Positions 10,401 to 17,234 of a DNA stretch of 22,511 nucleotides are shown one piece after another; positions within the stretch are counted from its first letter, which is position 1; each line of letters begins with the position of its first letter. This DNA is from a virus: positions 1 through 22,511 of IMG/VR virus record IMGVR_UViG_3300025168_000735; one strand, 5' to 3'. The translations under genes were made by a program, and so were the position numbers. The notes beneath the pieces are model-generated. The model did no database searches. It worked only from the letters and a program-made list of their open reading frames with translations, and had not been told where the DNA came from.

Positions 10401-12571
10401 GCTCCACCTAAATCACTATACAGCAACCCTTGAAAAATAAAAATTGCTTGTGCAGCCGTAGCTGTTATAGATTGTGTAGATAAATCTCTAAAAAATATAG
10501 CTGGAATTGTGCCTGGAGGATTACCTGGCGGCTTTGGAATAGTATAATAATTACCTACGGCATACGCGCCTGGATAACCACTAACGTTATTGGCAAGCGG
10601 AGCTTCAGGTATAACATTATTAAACTCTAAAGATAAAGTATCTCCTGTCCACCCTTGAACATCAGAATTAAATCCAACCCCATTGTAATCGCTAAAAACA
10701 TTAGATCCCGGTTGAGGATTTCCTGATGAATCTAATAAGTTATCATAATTAGATAATATTATATCTGTTTGACGTCCAAACTTGTCAGCTAATACTATGC
10801 CTGCTTGATAATTTCTATTTTGCTTTAATGAATGCTGCGGGTACTCTGTAAAAGTTTGTTGAGTTTTATCTACAATTTCTGCATAATAATCTAAGCCTCT
10901 TTGTCCGCTTTTGCCTTCAATAAAATTACCGTACATGATTCTATTACCAGCCGTTTCTTGAGCTATAGCTCTTACGGGAACTTTATCAAAAACTCTAGTT
11001 GATTCAGAAGAAGGTAATGTTTTTACAGGTAAAGTAGATTGATAATCATATTGATATATGTTAGTGTTATTAAGATTATTTATAAAATCTTGATCTACAT
11101 TTATTGATTCTAAAACTTGATAAGCTAATTTATCAGATTCTTTAAAAATTATATCTATGCCTTTTACCTTATAGTCTGCTAGTATATCTAAACTAGGTAG
11201 TTCAATATTTAATATTGCGTTGTTAACAGAGTTTTGCATAAATTCAACTACAGTAGTTACGAATGCTTGTGTTTCATTATCATTTACAAACTGTCCTTCC
11301 TGTTCCGGTATAAATACATCTTGACTAAAAGGAGCAACAATAGAATACTCGTTATCATCAAATTTAAATCTATAACTAAATTTTACAAATTTATCTCTTA
11401 AATAATCAGGATCTCCATTCCATCCGTTATAATTAACATTTTTTATTAATCTAACAGAATAGCCATTTATATTTTTGTTTCCAATACCCGTGCTGCTGTC
11501 AATAGTAACTGCTTGGTCAGTGCTTTCCATTTTTACATAAGTACCCGTAAGATCGCCTACTGCGCCGTCTCTTGTCCAAAATCTAGCTGAATCTAATAAT
11601 CCTGCAAAGTTAGATGTGTCACTTATGTAGCCAGCAGGCAAAGCGTCAAAACCAGTAGTGTTGGTTCCAGGATTAGCTGACCAAAAATCTGTAGATTTTA
11701 ATGGTATTGCTGGGCTAGTGCCACCGCTTATTTGTAACCACTGGGCTGAAGTCATAACAGTAAAACCTACAGGAGCTAATTCTCGAACATCTTTTACGGC
11801 ATGACGATTGTATAATTTTCCATAAGTAACACCGTTGCCTAAAGAATAATCATAGTAACACCAGCAACCAGTACCAGCTGCGTCGTTAGCAATCCATTGT
11901 TGTTGCGTAATAGCTTGATTAATTTCATCTCCGTTTCTATAAACCGAAGTATCTAAATTAATTGAAGTTAAAGTTAAAGGTCCAATTTCTGTTTGCAAAG
12001 GATCGCTTGCATCAGACATGGTAGAAGGTTTTATACCTGTATTTGTAGATCTTAAATTTATAAAATCCGGAGCCTTGTAGGGCGCGAATTTAGCAACAGA
12101 TATTTGATCTTCTGTTTTATAATATTGATTATCACTTAAAGCTGTTGAAACATTTATTTTTCTAGGTTGATTTCTATTGTCGCTAAAAAAAAGTAAATCT
12201 TCTATTAAGCTAATAGAATTAATTCTACTATTGGTAGAAAAATTTAAAAAGTTTCCACTAACAAGTAAAGTAGAAGTTGTGCTGCCGGCATTATATTGAA
12301 GTATTTTTCCAAGACCAGTGTTATCTGTTGTAAAATAATAAGCTAAGTTATTAGTGTGATCTACATAAACACCCACTACTTCCTCGGTGCTATTAGATTC
12401 ACTAATCCTTAATTGATTACCTAATATAGCTTCTAATGCTCCAACATCACTATTCTCTGATCTAGAGACTGCTACATTTAAAGCGTCTCTGTATTCGTTG
12501 TTTGGAATAAGTCTATCGTCTAAATCTTTATTCATTTTAGACTTGATAAAACTGTTTTTAGCTTCTGCCAT
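7496..12571 (-). CDS. Tail nozzle / stabilization protein with inserted FISUMP domain and Ig-like C-terminal half
   Basis: 1691 residues, the largest complete gene here. The N-terminus (NSFIKSKMNKDLDDRLIPNN EYRDALNVAVSRSE, about 6-39, written here in two parts) resembles the start of P22 gp10-like/crAss muzzle proteins. Residues 60-145 show propeller-type strands (VVGVYVDHTNNLAYYFTT; ISLIEDLLFFSDNRNQPRKI). Residues about 203-379 are a FISUMP domain listed separately; the nozzle core resumes at DKFVKFSYRFKFDDNEYSIV (394-413). Residues 700-780 carry a small beta module also seen in the neighbouring connector proteins. From about 1090 to 1400 the chain is Thr/Ser/Asn-rich with Ig- or cadherin-like strands. 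The start follows the preceding stop by 6 bases, so it is co-transcribed with the two connector genes. Probable role: gating the tail channel and contacting the cell surface. Confidence 0.85.
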   Translation of the reverse strand: MAEAKNSFIKSKMNKDLDDRLIPNNEYRDALNVAVSRSENSDVGALEAILGNQLRISESNSTEEVVGVYVDHTNNLAYYFTTDNTGLGKILQYNAGSTTSTLLVSGNFLNFSTNSRINSISLIEDLLFFSDNRNQPRKINVSTALSDNQYYKTEDQISVAKFAPYKAPDFINLRSTNTGIKPSTMSDASDPLQTEIGPLTLTSINLDTSVYRNGDEINQAITQQQWIANDAAGTGCWCYYDYSLGNGVTYGKLYNRHAVKDVRELAPVGFTVMTSAQWLQISGGTSPAIPLKSTDFWSANPGTNTTGFDALPAGYISDTSNFAGLLDSARFWTRDGAVGDLTGTYVKMESTDQAVTIDSSTGIGNKNINGYSVRLIKNVNYNGWNGDPDYLRDKFVKFSYRFKFDDNEYSIVAPFSQDVFIPEQEGQFVNDNETQAFVTTVVEFMQNSVNNAILNIELPSLDILADYKVKGIDIIFKESDKLAYQVLESINVDQDFINNLNNTNIYQYDYQSTLPVKTLPSSESTRVFDKVPVRAIAQETAGNRIMYGNFIEGKSGQRGLDYYAEIVDKTQQTFTEYPQHSLKQNRNYQAGIVLADKFGRQTDIILSNYDNLLDSSGNPQPGSNVFSDYNGVGFNSDVQGWTGDTLSLEFNNVIPEAPLANNVSGYPGAYAVGNYYTIPKPPGNPPGTIPAIFFRDLSTQSITATAAQAIFIFQGLLYSDLGGANTYTVYKNTGNGFIRLAETTDYTLLDNAGSPEVKLVAGGADLGTVIKFQILFTSQNYYKYQTGSTTSADPLFPNFATTYQNFFQLGKTFAGLFTDYVEIESVTSVGSPVTSVVLLTDGEVASKYLFDNTATGRPETPLTQNELPRTYATYTINVDGFYSYKVGVKQQQQDYYNVYLPGIVNGYPILSSTLEQGETAFTTLVADNINKIPRNLTEVGPLQNQFTSSIRLFGRVTNTTKATIGTNSYRTTQFDPLSSADSVDLVGTIEDVFPPVLTDTSAAGSAADYELVPVNINRNAIYDFDTKPFVAKISTQKSIGIAESLYLFPPADYPYADNMGLAVYETSPFISQLELFYEATTTGLISDLNYDILNTGTGISGISVTQASFPENTPSGSTITPDFFPLIEGQIDNTTTATLVSVFNFAFQSTNLNSINYATGSTTQFELEAGTQTGSFFIKTLGFFYAGSDAPGVEESFSVSYAGKYIATVRFTQADGTQTDQTIELQLTNSDPYFVASTTTLNVQATPTNASIYTIATSPSGFNGAIDNGVLQRNFNTGGGFGWSVVSIRVTTNTGAIIQYDNTPGSGNAATNTILDLTSQGLQGNSLGFELKSVNNNGNTTGYFYQVTMQLTDNLGASLSTPLVFDYGVDADIFLSTQVVFAPYTTGTGFVALPVSGPSNTSMTNAMGSFFATPGTFPYPRFIGQIQNWTPNIVYIWAYLSIPIQYRGNPQTSVKVLFGEIDNVNGPQQSAGTDYSVGRFVDGSKLTNQGSITNQSFIQTSSLNQGPTINPNRDSHTRSLFILDPFTTDNTLINSGVRPGQKNDGTACSAGAQVYDFTKCAVVNFAVQILGNENSNAAIGARSLTNGASSSPPGFAPVFGAEVQLFWSHTITGGATFGTAGVPAGANSPDLPGWDGIPANNNCFQFGSASTPKLPFYSHTLPDATPTNIPESPSLTTLDQQNPNPNVGPCV
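11435..11965 (-). other. FISUMP (Fib_succ_major, PF09603-type) C-type-lectin-like domain inside the nozzle protein
   Basis: Residues about 203-379 of the 1691-aa protein match the FISUMP pattern in order: INLDTSVYRNGDEI, QQWIANDAAGTGCWCYYDY, YGKLYNRHAVKDVRELAP, VGFTVMTSAQW, LKSTDFW, TNTTGFDALPAGYI, ARFWTRD and the closing NGYSVRLIKN. The usual landmarks NLD..YRNGD, W/CYY, YGKLYN, LAP.G, T..W, GF.ALP.GY and SVR are all recognisable. In known proteins FISUMP domains are found mainly in secreted Bacteroidota/Fibrobacter proteins and share a C-type-lectin/FGE-like fold. Here the domain interrupts the nozzle core, whose strands continue at YLRDKFVKFSYRFKFDDNEY. I infer a surface-exposed binding role. 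Confidence 0.85.
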
Positions 12572-12577
12572 TTAATT

Positions 12578-13819
12578 TTAGTGTTTAATCCATTTAGATT
12601 TACCTCTCATAACTTGAACTATTTCATCAAGTTTAATATTTGATAATCTTATTTTAGCATTTCTAAGTTTAGCTCTTCTATCTTTTTGAAGTCTTTGTAC
12701 TAAATATTCTTGCTGACCAGATCTTGTTGAAATAATTGCATGAAGTATGCTTGCATATAAAGCGTCTTCAGCCATTTTAGGAATTCTTGTGTCTAAATCA
12801 TAAGCAAGTCCGTCTGATATGTATTCTAATACAATAAGTCTATTAACTAAATTGCTAGAAAAAGACATTTTGCCTTCTCTTTCGTTCATATTAAACCAGC
12901 CGTTTACTTGTGATATTTGTGGTTCAAGTCCGTATTGTCTACCCCAATTCCAAGATCCATCAAAGCCATAAGCGTTTCTAAATTCTTCTAGCTTATCAAT
13001 GCTATCAAAATTGTTGCCATTAATCAAATTATCATTTGCATTTTTCCATCTTTCTTCAGTGATAGAAGTTCCTTCTAAGTTATCTCCAAAATTATCATTT
13101 GTAGGAACACCGGCTTGATCTTGTATAGGCGTTTCATAAGGGCTTATAGTTAAATTGTTTGCAGGATATATAATTCTTTTTACGCCTAGGTTATCTATAT
13201 AAGAAACCCTAACGTAATTTACGTAGTCCTGCGGTAATATAACGCTTAAGCTAGCAGGTATATTTAATTCTTGCGAATGAACACTTTTTAGTGTATCGTA
13301 AGAAAACTCCTGTAAACTACGCTTAGCGTGGAATATAATGTCTGTTCTTTTTACATTGGGAATTAGCTTGTCAGCTCCAACGTATGCTACCAAGAAATTG
13401 TTTATAGCATCGTTTAATGTTAAATAGCTGTAGCCGCCATAGTTATCTTCTACGGCTTGGCCGTATGCTTTTTCCGATTCAGTTTGACCGTATTTACCTC
13501 CCGTTAATATTTTTAATTGAACAACAACATAAGTATTAATAGGTAGGCCTGTTAATGTTATAACATTGCCGTTAACCGTAAAAGCAGTAAGATATTCATT
13601 CCAGCTTTCTGGATTTGGCAATCCTGTTGCACTTGTATATACTTTAAAATTATTTAAAGCATAATTAGCGACTGATGGGTTCCAGTTTGCAAATATTAAA
13701 TCTGTATTAAACGTAGTTGTAAATTCCTGAGAAGCGGTCCCGTCGGACAAAAACTCTTGCGCTCCTTCGTAATATTGCTGATTTGTTTCGGTTATTAAAC
13801 CTCCATTAGGAATTGGCAT
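12578..13819 (-). CDS. Head-to-tail connector / ring protein 1 (adaptor)
   Basis: 413 residues. The core begins near residue 130: SYLTLNDAINNFLVAYVGAD and DIIFHAKRSLQEFSYDTLKS are helical blocks I recognise from connector/ring proteins of crAss-like and related Bacteroidota podophages. They are followed by a beta section, ILPQDYVNYVRVSYIDNLG. The C-terminal helices (MAEDALYASILHAIISTR, then basic LRNAKIRLSNIKLDEIVQVM) are also characteristic, the latter probably facing the portal or DNA. Residues 1-125 form an extra beta-rich module (for example AFTVNGNVITLTGL and VVVQLKIL) that is not part of the helical core. It sits 6 bases after the stop of the other connector gene and 6 bases before the nozzle gene, a tight translational unit. 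Role: joins the portal to the tail. Assignment rests on remembered family motifs. Confidence 0.78.
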   Translation of the reverse strand: MPIPNGGLITETNQQYYEGAQEFLSDGTASQEFTTTFNTDLIFANWNPSVANYALNNFKVYTSATGLPNPESWNEYLTAFTVNGNVITLTGLPINTYVVVQLKILTGGKYGQTESEKAYGQAVEDNYGGYSYLTLNDAINNFLVAYVGADKLIPNVKRTDIIFHAKRSLQEFSYDTLKSVHSQELNIPASLSVILPQDYVNYVRVSYIDNLGVKRIIYPANNLTISPYETPIQDQAGVPTNDNFGDNLEGTSITEERWKNANDNLINGNNFDSIDKLEEFRNAYGFDGSWNWGRQYGLEPQISQVNGWFNMNEREGKMSFSSNLVNRLIVLEYISDGLAYDLDTRIPKMAEDALYASILHAIISTRSGQQEYLVQRLQKDRRAKLRNAKIRLSNIKLDEIVQVMRGKSKWIKH

Positions 13820-13825
13820 ATTTTA

Positions 13826-14767
13826 TTAGCTTTTTGAATTAATATCAGATTGTTGTATATCTTGAGAAGCAATTTGTATTATAGTTGGATCTTCGATAAC
13901 AACTCCTGCGTATCTTAGTATTCTTATTATAACATTTGTTTGTTCTACAGGCGCTAGCTCAAAATTAACCGAAGTAGCGGGATCCCATATATAAGTGAAA
14001 TTAGTAGCTGCTTCAGAAGTAAAATTCCATGTAGGATTTGCTGGCTTCTTTATATATGTAGCTTGTACATTGAGACTTATAGTTTGCGGGTATATTATTA
14101 TTTTATTTTGTTCAAATAAATAAACAGGAAAGTTTTCACTTGGCTTGCTTATAGGCGATAAGTTTAACAGAGCAAATTTGTTTCTTTGTATAGGTTCTAC
14201 TTCTCTATCATTTTTGTACAGCACAGTGCCTAGTTTATAAAAATCTTGCGGATATAAAGTTATAACTATATTATTAGCAGCCCCCGTAGGTAACGAGCCC
14301 GCTGTTAAATTAAAAAATCCTCCGGTTATATTATAGTCAGTGTAAGGCACACCTAAGTAAGTAACTTCTACCAAACTGTCTTCAACTTGACTTTGAGTAA
14401 TGGTTGTTAATGGGAATCCTGTTTGAAGATTAACCGTGGAGATTAACTGAGTACCGCTAGCTGTCCCTGAAGATGTAGGCAGCGTAAAAAACGCTGGAGC
14501 TGGGTCAACTGCTGCATTATAAGTGCAAGCACCAATTTCTTTAAAAGCGTCAAGCTTTTCTTGTACCGATTTACGGCGATCAGCATATTCACTTTCATTT
14601 TGTGGCGCACGTAGTTGTTGATATATAGTTTGAAAATAACTATTTAGTATATCCAGTTGAACTTGAGTTGCTAATTTATTAAATTCATTAGGCGTTAAAT
14701 ACCCTCTTTGTTCTTTGTTTATTATTAACAAGACTGTTTTATAAACTTGATCTACGTTTATGGCCAT
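13826..14767 (-). CDS. Head-to-tail connector / ring protein 2
   Basis: 313 residues. The N-terminal helices VYKTVLLIINKEQRGYLTPNEFN and KLATQVQLDILNSYF (given as two blocks, the first spanning about residues 8-30) are the hallmark I recognise from a connector family of Bacteroidota podophages. Residues 130-172 form a small beta module (VEVTYLGVPYTDYNITGG, then IVITLYPQDF). The second half is beta-rich: LLNLSPISKPSENFPVYLFE, NKIIIYPQTISLNVQATYIK, ending in helices IIRILRYAGVVIEDPTIIQI. It is the first gene after the strong hairpin terminator at 14783-14820 and its start follows an A/T-only leader without a Shine-Dalgarno match. It heads the run of connector, connector, nozzle genes. Role: stacks below the portal to close the head. 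Family assignment is from motif memory. Confidence 0.76.
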   Translation of the reverse strand: MAINVDQVYKTVLLIINKEQRGYLTPNEFNKLATQVQLDILNSYFQTIYQQLRAPQNESEYADRRKSVQEKLDAFKEIGACTYNAAVDPAPAFFTLPTSSGTASGTQLISTVNLQTGFPLTTITQSQVEDSLVEVTYLGVPYTDYNITGGFFNLTAGSLPTGAANNIVITLYPQDFYKLGTVLYKNDREVEPIQRNKFALLNLSPISKPSENFPVYLFEQNKIIIYPQTISLNVQATYIKKPANPTWNFTSEAATNFTYIWDPATSVNFELAPVEQTNVIIRILRYAGVVIEDPTIIQIASQDIQQSDINSKS

Positions 14768-14782
14768 TATTTTTTATTTTTT

Positions 14783-14820
14783 ATACTAAAAAGGCGGCCG
14801 AAACCGCCTATGTATAGTAT
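14783..14820 (-). terminator. Intrinsic terminator after the 274-aa gene
   Basis: On the minus strand a GC-rich stem AGGCGG/CCGCCT (14804-14809 with 14792-14797) carries a UUCG-type loop and runs straight into TTTTT. A second outer stem ATACTA/TAGTAT (14815-14820 with 14783-14788) extends the structure. The + strand copy is not followed by a T run, so it points leftwards. It lies between the stop of the 274-aa gene and the start of the connector gene, so it would reduce read-through from the capsid segment into the tail genes. Confidence 0.8.
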
Positions 14821-14829
14821 TACTTGTTT

Positions 14830-15654
14830 TTATAGTTTTTTATCTATAGACTTGTAAATTTCTACTCCTTCATCTGTTTTTAAGAAAGCCGCAAACGCTG
14901 AGTAAGGGTTTTCGTCAAAAGGAACGTTCATTAATTTTCTACCAGTTGACGCCCATGCAAATGTGCGTTGGTCTTGTGATAGATTTATAATTCCAACTTC
15001 TTGCGCTCTAATAGCAAAGTTTCTTAGTTGCACATTTTCATCATTAGCTAGACTTATAAACAATGCTGGATTATTTCTAGCAAATAACAATAAATCTCTT
15101 TTAAGCTCTTTTGAACTCATAGAGTTTACAGCAGATCCTTTTTCAACTCTTAATATTGCTTCAGCATGATCTACGTCCATTGATCTAGCTGCGTTTAAAG
15201 CATCAATTTGTAAATCTAAAACGTCTAACTCGTCTTCTGCTTCTTCTACGGCACTAAACTCTTCGTAAATTTTGCCTTTTAAAGGATGATACAAAGACAA
15301 TAACTTTTGCAAGTTTTGTAAATTTTTAGTAACTGTCAATGAGCCATTTAAAAATCTAATATGCCCCATTGTAACTTCGCCTTTTTGTTCATCAACAAGA
15401 GGTGAGTCTTGATTAGTAGCGTATCTTATTTCTCTTTGTTTTCCAGTTTTTTCATCAAAGTAAAGTAAAGCATGTTTTCTTGTATGCCTACCTGGTATTG
15501 TTAATGTTAAAGGTGACTTATTACCTTTTAAATAATACACTCTATCTTTAATCTCCCACTCTGGTTTTGTAGGTTTTACTGGAGTAGCAACTTTTGTTAC
15601 CACTTCTTTTTGAGGTGCAACCTCAATAGCTTCTGCTTTAGCTTGTTTAGCCAT
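14830..15654 (-). CDS. Conserved phage protein next to the capsid gene, function unknown (274 aa)
   Basis: The N-terminus (1-35) is Lys/Ala/Val/Pro-rich and probably disordered. Residues 38-105 are beta-rich and basic: YYLKGNKSPLTLTIPGRHTR, LLYFDEKTGKQREIRYATNQ, SPLVDEQKGEVTMGHIRFLN, ending LTVTKNLQNLQKLLSLYHP. The rest is helical and acidic (EEFSAVEEAEDELDVLDLQI) and ends FAAFLKTDEGVEIYKSI. I have seen comparable proteins beside capsid genes in phage contigs but cannot give a function; a capsid-associated or decorating protein is a fair guess. It is flanked by hairpins on both sides and begins with a leader almost identical to that of the scaffold gene, which suggests its expression is set separately from the capsid gene. 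Confidence 0.8.
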   Translation of the reverse strand: MAKQAKAEAIEVAPQKEVVTKVATPVKPTKPEWEIKDRVYYLKGNKSPLTLTIPGRHTRKHALLYFDEKTGKQREIRYATNQDSPLVDEQKGEVTMGHIRFLNGSLTVTKNLQNLQKLLSLYHPLKGKIYEEFSAVEEAEDELDVLDLQIDALNAARSMDVDHAEAILRVEKGSAVNSMSSKELKRDLLLFARNNPALFISLANDENVQLRNFAIRAQEVGIINLSQDQRTFAWASTGRKLMNVPFDENPYSAFAAFLKTDEGVEIYKSIDKKL

Positions 15655-15676
15655 AATATAATAAAATTAAATAGTT
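15652..15676 (-). repeat. 25-base leader repeat, copy 1 (before the 274-aa gene)
   Basis: This A/T-only leader ends in the ATG of the 274-aa gene. It is identical at 24 of 25 positions to the leader of the scaffold gene at 18420-18444; the single difference is at the 13th base. Sequence outside the 25 bases differs. It may be a translation-initiation or promoter element, or a trace of duplication. Confidence 0.75.
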
Positions 15677-15690
15677 TATAAAAGTAATAA

Positions 15691-15717
15691 TTACCCCCGT
15701 CAGTACAACGAGGGTAA
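15691..15717 (-). terminator. Probable terminator/attenuator after the capsid gene
   Basis: On the minus strand the stem TTACCC-CGT pairs with ACG-GGGTAA around a 7-base loop, with one internal mismatch (15697 against 15711). It is followed by an uneven T-rich stretch (TTATTACTTTTA) rather than a clean T run. It lies 23 bases past the capsid stop and could limit transcription of downstream genes or protect the capsid mRNA end. Confidence 0.55.
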
Positions 15718-15740
15718 CAATTACATTAATGTTGAATCAA

Positions 15741-17219
15741 TTAGATTCCTTTGAATAATACAAAGTTGTTAGCAGCTTGAGTTACTAAACATCTTTCAGA
15801 TAGGAAGTTTACTTCCATAGCATCAAGAGTTGAAGTAAATGCACCACCAGCAGAACCAGTTAACCAAGACTTCATTCTTCTGTCGTCAGCCTGCGAAGCT
15901 CTATAACGTACGTGTAAGAATGGTCTACGGATATTAGTTCCTAATACTTGATCGTAAACTGTAGAAGTTCCAGCTGGTACTAATACACCTTCAATAGAAT
16001 TGATACCTACAATACCACCTCTTGTAGAAGCGTCATTTAAGTATTTCCAATCTGTTTTGTAAAAGTCATAAGAACCTCTTCTAAATCCTGAGAATCCAAG
16101 ATTTAAAGCCATTTCTTCAGAATTTTCAAATAATCCAAAAGCAGTACCTCCAGCAAATCCACCAGAAATAGAAGCTAACATATCGTCAAAATCAAGAGAT
16201 GTTTGTCTCTGTAAGAATAACATGTTTTCTTCAATTGCTCCTTGAGTATCTAAATTTTTAAGAATAGCATCAAATTCGTCAAGTCCAGCAGCAGCAGTAA
16301 ATCCTACTTCTACATTTCCACGAGTTTGAATAGCAGCAAATAAACCTTCAGTTCCTGGTAAAGCACCAACCGCTGGAGCACCACCACCTTGATTAAACTC
16401 ACCTTCTACCATTGCCATTTCTAAGTGATCTTCAAAACGTAATCTTGTTTCAGATTCAGCTTTTAAATACCACAAGTATCCAGATGTTCCGTCTTCAGTT
16501 GCAACTTCAACCCATCCAATTTGAGCCATATCAGATCCGTTGATTACAAATTGATCACGAATAATGATTGGTGAATTAGAATATTGAGTAAAAGAAGGAG
16601 TTATAGAAACTCTTGTATTAGCAGCTTGTACACCAGCTCCAGCAGCAGCACCGCCTAAGTTTGTACCTTTTGCGTAAGCAGAACCATACACAAATACTTT
16701 AAGTGTTGGAATTGCACCAAGTGCAACCGGGGGAGCGCCTGCAGCAACAAAGCCCGCGGCAACTAATCCAGTTCCAACAAAAGGAGCAACTGTAAATGCA
16801 CCAGCACCAGCGGTAGTATCACTAGCTGTTACTAAACATTTTTGTTCTGCACCAGTTACTGGATTTAACATAACTACTGTATCATTAATTGATACAACAT
16901 TAGTTACATTAGCAGCTAAAGTAATAACGTTTGTATTACCAGCATCTGCAGCAATACCATAACCAGTATAAGATACGTGCAGTCTGTTTTGCTCTGACCA
17001 AATTACTTGATCACTTGTCATTGGCATTTCAGCGCCAACCATTCTTAAAAAACCTGATAACGTACGATTTCCGTAACGCTCTACTTCAGATTCATATACC
17101 TCAGGAAGGTATTGTTGTGCAAAATCATTTGCACCATTGTTAAATTGCAGGTAGTTACTAGGCAGCAATTGTTGTGCTTGCGACGGTATTAAACTACCAA
17201 ATTGAGGAGTTAAACTCAT
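15741..17219 (-). CDS. Major capsid protein
   Basis: 492 residues. It follows the scaffold-like gene by 15 bases, in the usual portal-scaffold-capsid order. The N-arm is QLLPSNYLQFNNGANDFAQQ. A beta-rich, Ala/Gly-rich section at about 86-200 (VITLAANVTNVVSINDTVVM and later LKVFVYGSAYAKGT) looks like an insertion in the HK97 fold. The central helical part contains TRLRFEDHLEMAMVEGE, a probable spine helix, and DFDDMLASISGGF. The C-terminus RRPFLHVRYRASQADDRRMK, then LDAMEVNFLSERCLVTQAAN NFVLFKGI, resembles capsid proteins of crAss-like and other Bacteroidota podophages as I remember them. No protease gene is visible nearby. The start leader is A-rich with no Shine-Dalgarno match. Confidence 0.88.
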   Translation of the reverse strand: MSLTPQFGSLIPSQAQQLLPSNYLQFNNGANDFAQQYLPEVYESEVERYGNRTLSGFLRMVGAEMPMTSDQVIWSEQNRLHVSYTGYGIAADAGNTNVITLAANVTNVVSINDTVVMLNPVTGAEQKCLVTASDTTAGAGAFTVAPFVGTGLVAAGFVAAGAPPVALGAIPTLKVFVYGSAYAKGTNLGGAAAGAGVQAANTRVSITPSFTQYSNSPIIIRDQFVINGSDMAQIGWVEVATEDGTSGYLWYLKAESETRLRFEDHLEMAMVEGEFNQGGGAPAVGALPGTEGLFAAIQTRGNVEVGFTAAAGLDEFDAILKNLDTQGAIEENMLFLQRQTSLDFDDMLASISGGFAGGTAFGLFENSEEMALNLGFSGFRRGSYDFYKTDWKYLNDASTRGGIVGINSIEGVLVPAGTSTVYDQVLGTNIRRPFLHVRYRASQADDRRMKSWLTGSAGGAFTSTLDAMEVNFLSERCLVTQAANNFVLFKGI

Positions 17220-17234
17220 AATTGTTTGTTTTTT

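Noticed and set aside
11435-11965. Diversity-generating retroelement in this window
   Set aside because: The FISUMP domain fits a target-type fold, but I see no reverse transcriptase, accessory gene or second copy of the segment here, so it is only a question for the rest of the contig.
15655-15740. Bacteroidota-type promoter (TTTG and TAnnTTTG boxes) in the longest intergenic gap
   Set aside because: I found no convincing pair of boxes at the expected spacing on the minus strand.
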